In this document: positions 1-13,369 of the stretch, in pieces | Numbering within the stretch: the stretch's first letter is position 1 | Layout of the letters: every line of letters starts with the position of its first letter | Assembly: GCA_028023455.1 (NCBI GenBank) | Contig: JAQFVV010013403.1 | Span: 62,001 to 126,000 of the forward strand | Direction of reading: 5' to 3' | Length of the DNA: 64,000 bases | Origin: Epiperipatus broadwayi | Lineage: Eukaryota > Onychophora > Udeonychophora > Euonychophora > Peripatidae | Notes under the pieces: generated by a model | What the model was told of the DNA's origin: nothing | The model's database searches: none | The model's input: only the letters and a program-made list of their open reading frames with translations | Made by a program: the position numbers and the translations under genes

Positions 1-3000
1 GACAAGTTGTTAATTGATAAAATATTTTTAACTTTGTTAGTATTTAAAAATTTTGTTGGATATGCTTAATGTGAGTTTAAATCATAAGTCAGGTGAAACT
101 ATAGAGTGAAATATAAAAATTATAATGCAATTGTTAATTTTATTCAAGTCTCAATAGTAAAGATAGAAATGGTTAACAGTTTTTATCTCTTTGAAATATT
201 TTATAACAAAGGATACAAAAGTCGAGATTTGTAACATCTGAGATAGAGATGCAATGAAAAAGCATTTCTTAGACTATGGTGTTTCCTACAACTTGTGGAT
301 GTAAGACACTAAAAAAAGGATAGAGAAAGTATTACTGCATTTTGAACTGTGTTACTGAAAAAAAATTGAGAATTTCATAGATTGCAAAGAAAATGTACAA
401 GTATATAGTTAATCAAATTAATCCTGCAATTTCGCTTAGAACACAAATAATTAAAACAAAATTATTTTAATTTGGTTATATCATGAGACTAATTCATTAG
501 AAAAACATATAGTGATTAAAGATAATATCCAGAAGCTTCACAATAATAAGTCTACCTTTGATCAATCTTAAAAAATCAAACATGGTAGATTTTTCTGCAA
601 AATGCTACTCCTATCATATCCATAAGTTGGCATCGATTGACAGAATCTAATATTTTCTTACCAATATTGAATGGGTATTAATGAGTTTAAAACACAAAGG
701 CAATGAATTTTAGTATTATGATGATGAAATAAGTAGTTCTATTTTTACTAGAAAGTTGGACCAATCAAAAAATCAGATGTAATTGATTGGATGGGAGGGC
801 AAGATATTTATATTGACTGGAATGAAAATTGCAATTAAAATTATTTGCCAATCTAACTACATAAGCAATTTATTAAGTTTATATATAAACAATTTTTTAA
901 CTTTATAATAAGTATATTCCCAATTCTATATAAATGGTGGATGAATAAATGAAAGACTAATGATGAATTTACTAATTGATGAAAAAGAAAATAAAGGCCT
1001 CATGTTCAAAACCTTCTCCCACAATATAATGGTAGAAACAGATCTAAAAAAACTTTAAAACATACATGAAATATCTATTACATTTGTGTGAAGAATGTAG
1101 AAATCAAAGTAATTCAACATAAGAATTTTTTTCTTGATTTAAAATTACAAAAACTTTTTTTTAAAAATTTATCTAAAGGATTTGATCAATTCATTTTGCA
1201 TTTACTGTTTCTACGAAGTCCGTAATAAAAAAAACTTTTTATCAATATTTTGGTCAATATAGTTAAATTACCTAATAGAGATTTATTAGAACAATCATGT
1301 TGGCCAAGGTTGATTATAGTATAAAATTTATATCTTTGAATGTTACTAAAAGAAAAAGATTACTTAGTAGGGCTTCAAGATTTGAGGGTAAGATAGACAT
1401 CAGAAAAGATTTTCATCTGAATCTCTAGCAAAAAATAATAATAGAATTCATATTACACTTGAAATATTTTAGGTTGGGATTTTATCCAATGACATCTTAG
1501 AGAAAGTAATCATTCACTAGTAACAGAAATAAATGATCTTGAAATGGATTCAAAGTGTAAATAAATTTGTAGGATTTATCAGTGGCTACCACTGCTTTTG
1601 CTAGCATGAATTCAAAAACCAGCTATTATATTTTCTATAAAAATATAGCATTTCTTTATATCTTGGGTTTGACTCATATTATTACCATATCACCATGTAC
1701 AATAAGACACTTTTACTCTCTTGAAATTATTATATATAAACTATAAATAAATAATTCCAATCATAATTTGATAATGAGACTTCTATTTCAATCACTTTTA
1801 TTTAGCAATGTGATAAATTTTGTGATGCAATGGATAAGTCTTAAATACTGATATAATTTCGACAATTCACTGTCGGAGTTTAGTTGTATGGCTTTCATAT
1901 GTTATGTACTCCTATAATTCAAGAATTATTCTATTTTTGTCATTTAGATTTTTGGATTAGGCAGATGATGATAACTAAGACAAAGTCATAAATTAAGAAT
2001 AAAATGGTTTTATTAATAATATAATTATAAATTCTTTATACTTTAATGCAATCAAAACAAAAGAATTATTACAATATTTTAATAATCAATTCAAATCCAT
2101 AACAGAAAATATATTTTATTATTTATAAATAAATAAAATTCTTTCTTATACTAGCTATCTATCTAAATATGACATTACTATAAGAACCTTTCATCAGTAT
2201 TTGACAGATAATATTGCCACCATCAGAACAACGTAAGTTTGAGGAAAATGTATATTTCTCTAAGCCTATACAAAAATACTATTCAAGTTTAGACTAAGAA
2301 TGTTTTATCATAATCTTTACATATCAAATATTCGTGCTATGAATATTAATACCATTACCATTTCAAAACTATTATGAAAAGATCAAGAGCAAATAAAGAT
2401 GTAGGTCACAATACACAAGCCTTCAACATTTATTTCTAACACCAGAAAATAGGATAGGCAAAATGATGGGATAATCAAAAGTCCACACTTATTTATACAT
2501 ACAAATGTATGATTAGTTTCATATCACTAATCTTAAAAGCAAGAATAAACCATCATGAAAATTTGCTCAACACAATATTTGTATCTATAACATATACTCT
2601 AAAGGCATACTTTAAAATAACATGAAAACAGTTGCATAAACCTATTATTTATCATATAATAATACTATAAAAGACCGATAAAACACGTGGTATTATAACA
2701 AAATAATTGGGAATAAGAATTATAAATTAACAATTTATAAAAAATAGTACATCATCTCCAAATGTACATTTATTCATCCATATCCTTTAAACCCATACCA
2801 AATGTTCATATTACCTTTGCCAATACAATACGGCAATTATATTTTAAGAATTCAAATACCCATACATGATACATACAAATTATAAATAAATTATTAGCAA
2901 AATATATGCATAAAGATAAATTTATACCTAAAAGAAAAAAATATTTTTTTTACCACCTGTAGACAGGTTATAAGTCCTGAAATCACTCTAAAGCATACTT

Positions 3001-3647
3001 CGTAATGTTCCATTTCAAATAATGATTTCATTATAATCCAGACTCTTAAAGTTTCAAGATTACAAATCGATAAATAATTATTTAGTATCCAAGGCAATAA
3101 ATATAACACTGATACAATCTGAAATAATATGAAGTTTAAATATAGCATATTATTCCTTCTATATCATAAGGCAAATGAAATTTTCAACTTAATAAAGCAC
3201 ACTTTGCAAATATATTTTACTTTAAAATAAAGATTGAAACTTTCACATTATACTTGAAAACAAAACACAATTTCCTGGAATAGGGTAATTTTAACTTTTG
3301 CAAATTATGAGAGCATATCATTGTCAACATAATTTATTCTAAAGTAAGATAAATATATTTTAGATATCAATAATTATTATACTTTAGAACTACTTTAATT
3401 ATCTTTAAAATATTCTGTTAGCATATAGTTCAAATTTTTGCCATTTCCAAAAATTTAACATGATGAAGAATATAATTGTTATTAATATCCTAGCAGCAGA
3501 GTATTATAAAGTTATAATTAGTTTCAGATAATGTTTTAATAAATTATTCATAAATTTAAGCATCATTCTTATATACATAATAATAGCACAATAATTTTCA
3601 ATTTACTTCCAATATTAGTGCAAGATAAATTGATAGTTGATATAATC
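1..3647. other. AT-rich stretch, no gene recognised
   Basis: Very AT-rich DNA with frequent stops in all frames. I see no exon of the minus-strand hydrolase gene here: the expected C-terminal segment with its His-rich zinc motif was searched for by eye on the minus strand and not found. No clear repeats or RNA genes are visible. It is probably the continuation of the intron below the exon at 15781. Confidence 0.5.
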
Positions 3648-5060
3648 GGTAATAGTATAAATACTGAACCCTACCGTCTGATGGCACTGTTTTTCACAAA
3701 ACGCACATCAATATACCATTTTAGCGGCCTTAACTTACGGCTTTGACAGCACAAGAGGTGTTTTTTGAGCCTAACAGGCTGCTTGGGGGTGATTTATTCG
3801 ACGATTACATAACAAAATACTACGCCCATTGCATTGCGACAGTATTCATCAAGTAAGCGCTCTTGAACTCTCGCTATGATCTGATTTGATGATGGCCATA
3901 TTTGAAAAAGACAAAACTCTGCAAAAATTCATTGTCGGAAATTTTTAAGAAAGCGTAGTGGAATTAGTATTCCATATTAAGAATTGTCATGTCGTCACAC
4001 ACACTTCCCTATGCTTTTGAACTACATACAATTTGAAAAGGTTCTTTTCAGCAGAGTTTTTTCTGATTTCACGCGCAAATGCCCATTTACATGCGAATCT
4101 GTGCGAGAACTGTCAAATGTCTGCAAGTTATCTGAATTGGTCAAAGCTGAGTGAATTGCCGGCCACACAAGTAGACACACAATATTGTGTTTTCCCAGAA
4201 AGAGAAACTCCTGCAAGCATACCTATGTAGGTCTGCATAAGGGAAGTTGGTTTGAAGTCTCCAAAATTCTGTTACTTACAGCTTTGAGGCTTCCCTGTTA
4301 TTTTATTTGTGCTCTTGGCTGCTGTTTTTATGCTCCCGTAAATGGTGGTTTTTTTTTTTACTTGTTTTGCTTCACAACTTGTCCAAAGTTTCGTTTCTTT
4401 TTGTTTTATTATACAAAAAAAAAAAAAGTGTTTAAGAGTTTATTCAAAAGACCCCATCAAAAAAAATAAAATAATAATAAAGAATGTGTGGTAACATAAT
4501 AAAATGTTCAAAAAGAAAATCCAAAAAGAAGTCGATAATTAAAAATCAAAACAAACCTTCCCTGCCATGCCACCTCCCCTGGCTTAAAAAAAAAAGTGTT
4601 CTTTAAAAACGAACTGTTTATGTCTTTTTTTTAAATTAAAGGCTCAAAAAATTAAGGAAGAACTTTTCGCTATCATATAAAGCTTTCTGTAGCGTAAAGA
4701 TTTGAAACAAAAAAGGAAAAAACGCCTTGTAATAAATTAACAAAAAAAAAAAGATGATAGATTCACAATTCAAAACAATTCAAAATCAAAACAAACCCTC
4801 TCCCCTCCAAAAAACCAAGTGTTGGTTTATTCAAAAGTAATGAATTGTTGAAGTTTTTCAGCAAATCAAAACAACCAAAAAAAGATAAGTTAAAAGCAAC
4901 AACAAAGTGGTTTGTTACTGTATTTTTGTGTAAACAAACGATAGTTTAAAAGCAAACCAACACTTCTACACCATCTAAAAACAAAGTGTTTCTTAAAAAA
5001 AAACGAACCAAAAAAAAAAAAAAACCCGTGTGAAAAAAAATTTGGTTTACCGTAAGGGTT

Positions 5061-7307
5061 GTTTTCTATTCCCTGGTGTTAGCCATTTGATGGCGTTGAT
5101 GCTAATCAAAAACACATGCATATTACGATTCCAGGCCGGGCCTACGATTCTATCTATATAAATATCGGCTTTTTTAAGTTTTTTGTAATAGGAGAGAGGA
5201 ACTAACAGTAAATAATATTACTATTTAAAAAACAAACAAACAAAATTTAGAAATTCACATTAAATTTAAAAATGATACCTGAATAATTGACATTTTTTGG
5301 ACAATAATTAATCATAAAATGGGTTTTTTATTTGTGTGTGTATGTGTCAAAAGTTATGGGATTTTTTTAATCGAAAATAAGACACAATTACTGTATACAT
5401 TTTTTTTCAATTTACACATTCACGCTAAATTTACAAATGACACCAGACTAATTTGCTCTTTCTTTTTTTTTTGTTTTTGGACAGTAATTAATCAGAAAGT
5501 GTGTTTTTTTTGTTAGTGAGTATCTATAAAAAGTACCGTTCTCAAAATACTACATTTCAAAATGATACCCAACTATGTTGCATTTTTTTTGGACAGTAAT
5601 GAATCAGAAAGTAGATTGTTTTTATTAGTGAGTAGATTTTATCAAAAGCCGTAATATTATTGAAATACTAAATTTAAAAATGATACCCGTGAATAACTTT
5701 TTTTTGGGTATTGACAGTAATTAATCAGAAAGTGGGTTTTATTTTCTTTGTGTGTGTATATATATAAAAAGTTACAATCTTTTTTTCAATCGAAAATAAT
5801 ACGCAATTTTACATGATTCAATTTACCCACAACATTTAAAAAATTCACACTACAACTTTAAAATGATACCCACCAACTAATTTGCTTTTTTTTTGGGGGG
5901 GGGGGCAGTAATTAATCAGAAAGTGGGTTCTTTTTGTTAGTGTGTATACCAAAAAAAGTACCGTTCTTTAAATACATTTAAAAATGATACCCGACTATTT
6001 AGCCTTTTTTTTTTTGGATAGTAATGAATCAGAAAGTGGAATATTGTGTTTGTTAGTGTGTAGATATCAAAAGCCGTAATATTATTGAAATACTAAATTT
6101 AAAAATGATATCCGAATAACTTTTTTTTTTGGTATTGACAGTAATTAATCAGAAAGTAGTGGGTTTTATTTTCTTTGTGTGTATATATAGAAAAAGTTAC
6201 GGTCTGTTTTGAATAGAAAATAAGACGCAATTCTACATTATTCAAGTTAGCCACAACATTTAAAAATTCACACTCAATTTTCAAATGACACCCAACTAAT
6301 TTGCTTTTTTTTTTTGGACAGTAATTAATCAGAAAGTGGGTTGATTTTGTTAGTGTGTGTATATATATAAAGGTACCATCATTGAAATACTCCATTGACA
6401 AATGATACCCGACTAATTTGTTTTCTTTTTTTTGGCACAGTAATTAATCAGAAAGTGAATTCTTTTTGTTAGTGTGTATATATAAAAAGGTACCGTTATT
6501 TAAATACTAAATTTAAAAATGATAACAGACTAATTTGCGGGTTTTTTGGTCAGTAATTAATCAGAAAGTGAGTTCTTTTTATAAATATTGTATATATATA
6601 TAAAGTACCATAATTCAAAGATTACATTTAAAAATCAAACCTGACGAATTTGCTTTTTTTTTTTTTGGACAGTAATTAATCACAAACTGGGTTTTTTTTG
6701 GTTAATGTGTGTACATATAAAAAACTAATTTTATTTAAATAGTAAATTTAAAAATAATACCCGATTAATTTTCTTTCTTTTTTTTTGGGATAGTAATTAA
6801 TAATCAGACACTGGGTTGTTTTTGTTTGTGCGTATATATCAAAAATAACTTGTCACGGACGAATTCTTGCGAAAACGTTTTTTTTCGCGTGCTCTTCAAA
6901 ATACTTCCCTACTGCACCCTTAAAAGCAAATTTTGATGGTTACCCATTCGTAATGGAACCTTCATGACATCGTTAATAAAGTTACAACAGAGCAGTTGAA
7001 AAAAAAAACCTTTGTAATGAAATTTTAAATAATTATGACATGCTAAAATTCACATACTCTCACACCAAAGTATAGAGAAAATAGACATTCTAGCATTATG
7101 CTCAAGTTAATAACACAATCAACTATGGCAGCCAATAAGGCATTTGTCTGTGCTTTTAGCATAGAAAAAAGCCAGTGGGGACTCTTTCTGTGTTTTATTG
7201 TAGAAAGAAGCCTCTTAGGTTGGGTGTAGGCCATTGAAATGGTATATTTCTAGGAATTGACCTAGAAATAGCACCATCATGTGGCTAACACCAGGGAATA
7301 GAAAACC
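5061..7307. mobile_element. Nested insertion with inverted ends inside TIR element copy 1
   Basis: This segment is absent from the sister element at 37197-39202, where the flanking sequences adjoin near 37540-37625. Its ends are inverted relative to each other: CTATTCCCTGGTGTTAGCCA near 5067-5086, and the complement TGGCTAACACCAGGGAATAG near 7282-7301. That gives inverted termini of about 30-40 bp. The interior is mostly the tandem array at 5266-6840 followed by about 400 bp of unmatched sequence. It looks like a second TIR or foldback element inserted in the first. Its exact borders and target duplication are unclear. Confidence 0.5.
5266..6840 (+). repeat. Tandem array, about 12 diverged units
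   Basis: A module recurs about 12 times: a T-run, then (GG)ACAGTAATTAATCAGAAAG, a GT-rich stretch, a TATATAAAAAG-like block, and AAATTTAAAAATGATACCC. The AATTAATCAGAAAG-type landmark falls near 5308, 5487, 5597, 5718, 5910, 6021, 6140, 6320, 6440, 6552, 6670 and 6793, so units are about 110-190 bp with indels. The first unit differs most. No coding potential is seen. Satellite-like arrays inside TIR elements are known, for example Tetris in Drosophila. Confidence 0.8.
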
Positions 7308-7599
7308 GTCGTTAATTTACAAACCAACACCCCTAGAAACAAATAAAAACCCGGGTGGAATAAAAAAAAAACTTTGATGGTTTACCGTCACTGATGGAAA
7401 AAAATTAAAAACAGGTTGGAAAAAAAAACTTTGGTGGTTTACCATCGCCGACGAAAAAATAATAAAAACTGGTTGGAAAAAAAAAATCTTTTGCCGTAAT
7501 ATTATGTAAATAAACAGATGACCCGCGAATCGGTATAGTGATGTGAATTGGGCGAAAAAGCGCCATCAGATAGTAGGGTTCAGTATTCATACTATTACC

Positions 7600-8394
7600 A
7601 TTTTCCCGACATTAGCAAATCCATGTTACAGTTTGACTTTTTTTTCCATATGTCAAATGTGTTGACTGGGAAGTTGTTTCATTATTGTGTATATTTTGAT
7701 GGATATATTGCAGTAAAATGAATGGGCCACTTTGGAGAAGGCCATTCTTTTTTTTGTTTTTAGAACTATAATTGACTGAATGAATTAACAAGTTCCTTTA
7801 AAGAAATCAATGATTGACATGGATTTAGGGCATTATTAATTGATAATTAATATGGTTTTAATTAGAAGCTCATATATTCTAATATATTGTAATGGACACA
7901 TATGTACGTTACATTATTTTTTATTAGTAAACATAAAAAAAAAAGTTTGCCAATAAAAATTTCTTTTTTAAGAATTAAAAACTGAAAATTAAAAAATCAT
8001 CTTAAACTCGCATATATATAAAATCGCACAGATAAATAATTATTAAAATAAAACTTTATTAAAAAAAGAGTAGTTTAAAACTAAATTTTCAGAAAAGATT
8101 TAGAGATAAAAATATATGTTTAAGTTTGAAAACAAATTAATTAATCTTTTGTAAAATGGAAATGATTATTTTAATTAGTAAACTAGCCTTTGGGCATTTA
8201 AATGTATAAGCATTGGTCAGATAGGAAAACAATAGAAACTTTTAGCAAATGAAAGAAATCCATCGGGAAATCGGACCTCAACGAAAAGGTTTTCACCATC
8301 ATGACGTAATGTTGAGTTAATCCACAAAATTATTATAAAAGGAAAGGTTTGAAAATAAAAGAGTTAATTAGTTATTACGATGTGACTATATGTG
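7600..8394. other. AT-rich spacer, no gene recognised
   Basis: AT-rich DNA between the TIR element and the dispersed repeat. Nothing coding is recognised. Its right part (about 8200-8390) may belong to the repeat that follows but has no visible match elsewhere in the window. Confidence 0.4.
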
Positions 8395-10030
8395 TTAGTG
8401 TGGAGTTGAAGGAGAAGGGATTGAAAAGACGCACTCTTCAATCCCTTCAGTTTTGTTAAAAAAAAAGAGAAATGACATCGTTTTTTTTTCTACATTAAGG
8501 ACCAACTAAACTAAAAGACCTCTGGATAAATAAATAAAAAACAACGGCTAACTCAACCAATCTTTTTAGGATGGCATGGGAATTCATGTTCAAATGGCAA
8601 GCAACAGATAAAGATGAACTGTTTTAAACCGTAAGAACTTTATAATTAATGAACATTAAATTAAAAACTTTCCGTATTTAAAATAATTAAGAAATAGAAT
8701 CCTATCTGACCAACATTATTTATTAATTAGTTATAATTTTATTTAATGTATTTCTTTTGTAAAATCATTTCCATTTATTTATTTATTTGTTCTTTAAGTT
8801 TTATTATGATTTCTGTTTTTCATTAAACTAGTTATATAAATATTAAACTTAAGTCGGGCGTGAATGGCTATATAGATTTGTAAAGTTATATTAGGGGAGG
8901 GTAATCTTAGGTTATTCATTTTGTAGTTGAATTAGGTCAATGGATTGGATATATTGGTGTAATTAGTAGATGTAGTACGAGATTCGCTATGGGCAGAATC
9001 GCTATTATATGCCGCACACACTCATTTTGCCTATGGGAGGAATTATAAGACGGAGACTGCAGTTCCTTCCTATGGAGTTTTTTTTTATTGCTCTCATCGT
9101 CAGATAGATGTAATATTCCTATCTGACGAGAAGCAGTTTCTTCTCTTAACCTAATTGTGCTGCCGTATTCGTATTACATTGAACACATCGATATATCAGA
9201 TGGATTGAAGTTTGGTTTGACTGCGAACCTTTGGCCTAAGGTTAAACAAGGATTGAATATGTTCTTTTCAAATGCAAATCTATGTAGTCTATTCATACTC
9301 GACACTCTAAATAAAGATGCATTAAATTTAAGTTGGGTATAGACGCTTGCATGGGTTCGTTACCGGTTGATTATGTTTTTGGTTTTCATATTCGATCAAA
9401 ATATATATAGACATTCGGTAAATACTGATACCTTATGGTGAGTATCTAAAATGTATTTATTCGGATGTCTTTTAAGTTATTGGTGTTAATGCAAGCATCT
9501 TATGGTGAATGCTATTGGGTTACTTATAAATTTCCCTCTGCAATTGACGGTATCAATGATTTTGTATTTTGATCGTTTATGTTTATTTTGAAATGTTTTT
9601 GACCGTGGAATCTATGTAACCGATCTATACTCAACATTTTTAAACAAATCTGTGCGAACTAATAATAGTATAAAATTTAAAATGTAAATTAAAAATCTAA
9701 AATAAAAGTAAAAATAATGTTAAATGTTAAAGTAAACATATTAAAATAATAATGTTAAATCTTATATATATATATGTGCGTAAATAAATTTTTGTATGTT
9801 AATTACTGGCAGTGGCTTATTTTATTTATTTTTTAATATTGAAATATAATTAGATAAGATATTATATTATTAAATCTCTGCTACTCCCTGAGCTAGTGAC
9901 ATGGGCTAATGACCGGATATCAAAATATATAAATAAAATAAAAAAAATTTTTTTTTGACTTACGTATCTGCCTACTTTATAAATTTTTCTAGGTTCAAAT
10001 GCCTAGATGGCGCCCTGTAGTGCAAATTAT
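8395..10030 (+). repeat. Dispersed repeat, copy 1 (inverted copy at 43890-45345)
   Basis: Matches the reverse complement of about 43890-45345 over most of its length. Shared blocks include GTTGAAGGAGAAGGGATTGA (near 8404), TAAGTCGGGCGTGAATGG (near 8850), CATCGATATATCAGAT (near 9186) and a right end with GAGCTAGTGACA and TCTAGGTTCAAATGCC (9890-10003). The last block looks like a Pol III B box, so the right end may be tRNA-related. Both copies are full of stops. In the other copy the similarity is preceded by a coiled-coil frame that is missing here. Class unknown; it may be the 3' part of a retroelement. Confidence 0.65.
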
Positions 10031-10776
10031 GTTAAGAATTATTCTCCGGATCGTTATAATATATTTTAATAAACTGTCTGGATTTATAGACAAAATAAAT
10101 TAATATTATATTTAAAAATACAATTTATCATTTAATACAATAATTAAAATATTACAATAATCATAAATTATTTAAAACATTTTTTTAAAAAAAGTTAATC
10201 AAAATTTAAATATAATATTTTAGATTTTCTCTCAATCAAAACAATCATTATAAACATATGCACATACTTGTAAGATTTAAAATGTTAATTAACAGTGTCT
10301 AAGTAAACTATACTAACTAATTGTATTATAAAATACTATAGAAATATCAAATTATTTAAAATGTTTGTTTTACTTTACTTTTTTTAAAACTACATTTGGT
10401 ATGTAATTGTATTTTAAACTAAGAATGAATTATACATTAATAGGAATGCAAAATCTATGAATTTAACACATATAAAGTTACAAAGTTAATTAAACTGATA
10501 TTTTAAAATTGATTTTCTTTTCATTTAAGCCTATCTAAAGAAATAACCTATAACAATAGTTCTATTGATAAATTTTAAAGTTTTAAACTATTCATGTTTG
10601 ACATCAATTGATTTATTGGAAGAAAAATAATATATACATTTTTTTTTATTTATATTTATCCACATTATACACATACATGGTTCCCTAAGCAAAACTTACT
10701 ATGATAAATAAGAGCAAATATAGAACCAGCTAAAATAAGTTTGAGTAATCAGTGATTACTAGATTGGAATGGATTT

Positions 10777-10835
10777 CAATATTTATCTCAGACTACTTTC
10801 TGGCTTTTGTCTTTATCAATGAGAACTTTGGACCC
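10777..10835 (-). ncRNA. Decayed hammerhead ribozyme (family 1)
   Basis: On the minus strand the order of elements matches the ribozymes at 14900 and 15210: GGTCCAAAG, then CTCA (stem I), a core TTGATAA in place of CTGATGA, a short stem-loop ending AAAGCCA, GAAA, and GTAGTCTGAG. The flanks 10680-10870 also resemble the arms of the 14807-15373 foldback. The changed core bases should make it inactive. Confidence 0.55.
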
Positions 10836-11523
10836 AATCTAGAACTATTACAGTTTAGGCATCTGATAATTCTTTTTACATTATCAAGTTAAAAATTTGA
10901 AATCAAAAAAACCCCTAAAGTTCTGAACTTAAACTAATCTGCTTGTATAAATCGGTAAACATATATTTTACTATCTCAGTTCTTTCATAATTTTAGGCAT
11001 TTTTTTTTTTGCATAATAATTACTAATTACTGGATTATGTACAAACTACTGAGTCTTACCGGATCACACGATACAATAACAGAAAGGCAAGTAAGAACTG
11101 CACTCATTGTATAGAACTTCAACCAGTTATCAACAGATTCTTGGGAAAGAAGAGGAGTAGAAGAAAAATCAGGCTAGAAGATGGGGAGAAATAAAAGAAA
11201 AATAACATTAAAATAAACATATGATAAAATAAATAATAATAATGTAAATTATATTTTAACTAGATATTACAAATAATTGTAATAAAATATTAGTACTGAA
11301 TTTATATCCATTTTGCTAATCTGGTATTTTCAATTTCCGGATTTTCTGGATTTAAAAAAAGTCAGTGATAGCAAAAAATTAAAAATTAAATTAAATGATT
11401 CATTTAAATGTTCATTGCTTTAAAAATATTTAAAGACATAAATTTAAATTCTTTATTTGAATTGATTTATAAAGAAACATTTTGCCATGTTGAGGCTGTT
11501 TTGATACATTTATAATTATATAA

Positions 11524-12063
11524 ACTTCTTTTTATTTTGTAATACAACAAAACACAAAAGATAACAGACAGCATCTAATTATACCCTACATATCTACAGT
11601 AGCTAAAAATTTCAGTAAAATATTACAGAAGGAATTCAAACTTGGATTCAGAACCCCTCCAAACACAAATAGGCTCATCAACAACACCAAAGATAAAAGA
11701 AATATAGAAGAAACCTCCCATGTCGTTTATAAAATTGTGTGCCTGCAGACAGGATGTGATTCAGTATATTATGGGGAAACTCGGGCCACAGTGAGCAATA
11801 GACTGGCTCAGCATAGATATATATATACAAAAACCACAACTAAAGGAGAGAGAGCAGCTCAGTATTTGCTGATCATCAGCAGGAGCAAAGCCATAGATTT
11901 GAGCCGTCTAAAGCCGACATCGTGTGCACAGAGAGGAATGATGTTAAGAGGAAGATTAAGGAGGCATGTTACATCACCAGCGATGCCATGTCAATCAATA
12001 GAAAAGACACGTGCTTCGCGATCTCGAAAAGGTGGATGTTATAATTTGCATGCATTTGCATAG
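11524..12063 (+). pseudogene. Penelope-like element C-terminus with GIY-YIG endonuclease domain, broken
   Basis: An open frame runs from about 11524 to a TAG at 12061. It contains IIPYISTVAKNFSKILQKEF, then HVVYKIVCLQTGCDSVYYGE, then R and H spaced as in the C-terminal GIY-YIG nuclease domain of Penelope-like reverse transcriptases. In this family the domain nicks DNA for target-primed integration. After about 11900 the homology moves to another frame, which reads ACYITSDAMSINRKDTC and ISKRWM, so there is a frameshift. The reverse transcriptase core upstream is missing, so this is a 5'-truncated dead copy. A hammerhead-like relic follows at 12083-12127, as expected for Penelope-like ends. Confidence 0.75.
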
Positions 12064-12082
12064 AATCAACAGCATGTAAAAA

Positions 12083-12127
12083 GGACTATGATTATGGAGC
12101 TGTAGGTGCTCCGAAAGCGCTAAGTCC
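12083..12127 (+). ncRNA. Hammerhead ribozyme relic at Penelope-like 3' end
   Basis: The order is GGA, CTATGATTAT (CTGATGA with one G lost), a 5-bp hairpin GGAGC/GCTCC, GAAA, the self-complementary AGCGCT, then AAGTCC. This is the layout of a minimal type I hammerhead of the kind known in Penelope-like elements: a core, stem II, GAAA and a very short stem III. The lost core G predicts inactivity. It lies just 3' of the GIY-YIG frame. Confidence 0.5.
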
Positions 12128-12193
12128 ATAAATAGAGGCTCACTAATAACAAACTTATAGCTTCACCTCAGCTATTAATCTTAGCTTAACAGT

Positions 12194-12424
12194 AATTCAA
12201 TACAGAGCATAGTTTGCTATAAAGGAAAGATTAAGAGTTCTACAAATTAACTACAGCTTAGCACTGCTTTCGACTAGGCAGATCATATTCATAGAACTAG
12301 ATAAGATTAACTTTATCTAGTGCTATGAATGTGACCTACCCGATCAAAAGCAATGCTAAGCTGCAGTTAATTTGTAGAACTCTTAATCTTTCCTTTATAG
12401 TAAACTATGTTCTGTATTGAATTA
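12194..12424. repeat. Inverted repeat, arms about 110 bp
   Basis: The left arm 12194-12303 and right arm 12311-12424 are near-complementary around the hinge AAG/ATTAAC/TTT near 12307. Shared blocks include GATTAAGAGTTCTAC, TTAGCA(C/T)TGCTTT and CATTCATAG. With a loop under 10 nt it would form a long hairpin. It lies directly after the Penelope-like fragment and may be its terminal structure. Confidence 0.75.
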
Positions 12425-12979
12425 ATAATTATACTTTTCTAACGCTTTGATCAAATCAGCTAACAACTTGTCAATAAATAATTTTTTTTTTGGATATCAT
12501 GGACAAATGATGAACCAACATTGTACAATTCACAAAGCTTAGATATAAATGGCTTAATAAATTTCTAATAAATTGATAAAGAGATCTGTTTGTATTTGAC
12601 AGCTCCACTACTACTTACACCTGCATTACAATTATTGCTTTTTGTTAAATATATATATAAAAAAGCAGAAAATATGATACTGATAGACTCCCCCCCCTCC
12701 ATATGTTGAATTGTATCAAATACAATGAAAATAAGACAAACGTCACATTTTTAGTTCTACACTCGTACATATATCATAACAGCTGATAAGAACTTTTATT
12801 TTTAAGACTTTCACTGTAAAATAATAATTTTTTAGAACCTAAAATAGAGCATACAGTTAGATAATAATGGAAATACTAGTGGATGCCTTTAAATGAAACA
12901 ATATAATGCTATCATTTATATCAAGAATTATATTCTATATAAAATGGAATTACACAACAAACAGTATTAAGAGAGTGTT

Positions 12980-13035
12980 AAAATACTCCTGATGAAGAAA
13001 AATCGTAAGTTTTTTCAGATATGTCTGGAGAGAAT
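12980..13035 (+). ncRNA. Hammerhead-like relic
   Basis: CTGATGA at 12989-12995 is followed by a stem GAAAAA/TTTTTC and then GATATGTCTGG, which resembles a GAAACGTC segment with GAAA changed to GATA. The order fits a hammerhead, but the altered GAAA box means it is probably dead. Confidence 0.35.
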
Positions 13036-13369
13036 GTCAACCTTTCACTGGTTCAAAACTAGCAATGAGAACTCTGTATTTAAATCAGAAGATTAGAGAA
13101 AACATTGAAGATGTATAATATCAACCTCATGTTTTTCAAACTACCATAAGACATATGATCTCACAAACTACTGAAATAGTATGATAATGATTATGTTCAT
13201 AATAAATAAAAATATGCTCCTATAGGACAATTCTACAAAACTATATGTTAATAATGTAAAACTAAATTTATTACATAACTTTTAGCAATTCAAATTAATC
13301 AACAACTTGAATTAACATTTTACTTCTATATATTAGCAAATATTAGAAATCATAATTTTTAAAAAACCC

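Larger units (their letters stand above)
3648..7599 (+). mobile_element. TIR DNA transposon-like element, copy 1 (with nested insertion)
   Basis: The element starts with GGTAATAGTAT and ends with its inverted complement ATACTATTACC. The imperfect terminal inverted repeats run about 80 bp and include the shared block CTGATGGC(A/G)CT. The outer parts (about 3648-5060 and 7307-7599) match the element at 37197-39202 in reverse orientation. This copy carries an extra 2.2 kb between them, described separately. No transposase is recognisable: the open frames at 4033-4469 are short, and although partly shared with the second copy they match no family I know. No clean target duplication is visible at this copy. 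It is a non-autonomous class II element of unassigned superfamily. Confidence 0.7.

Noticed and set aside
4022-4469. Overlapping frames on both strands inside TIR element copy 1
   Set aside because: Partly shared with copy 2 but not in one consistent frame; no transposase motif. Mentioned only with the element.
7043-7234. 63-codon minus-strand frame at the end of the nested element
   Set aside because: No similarity to any protein family and no copy elsewhere in the window.
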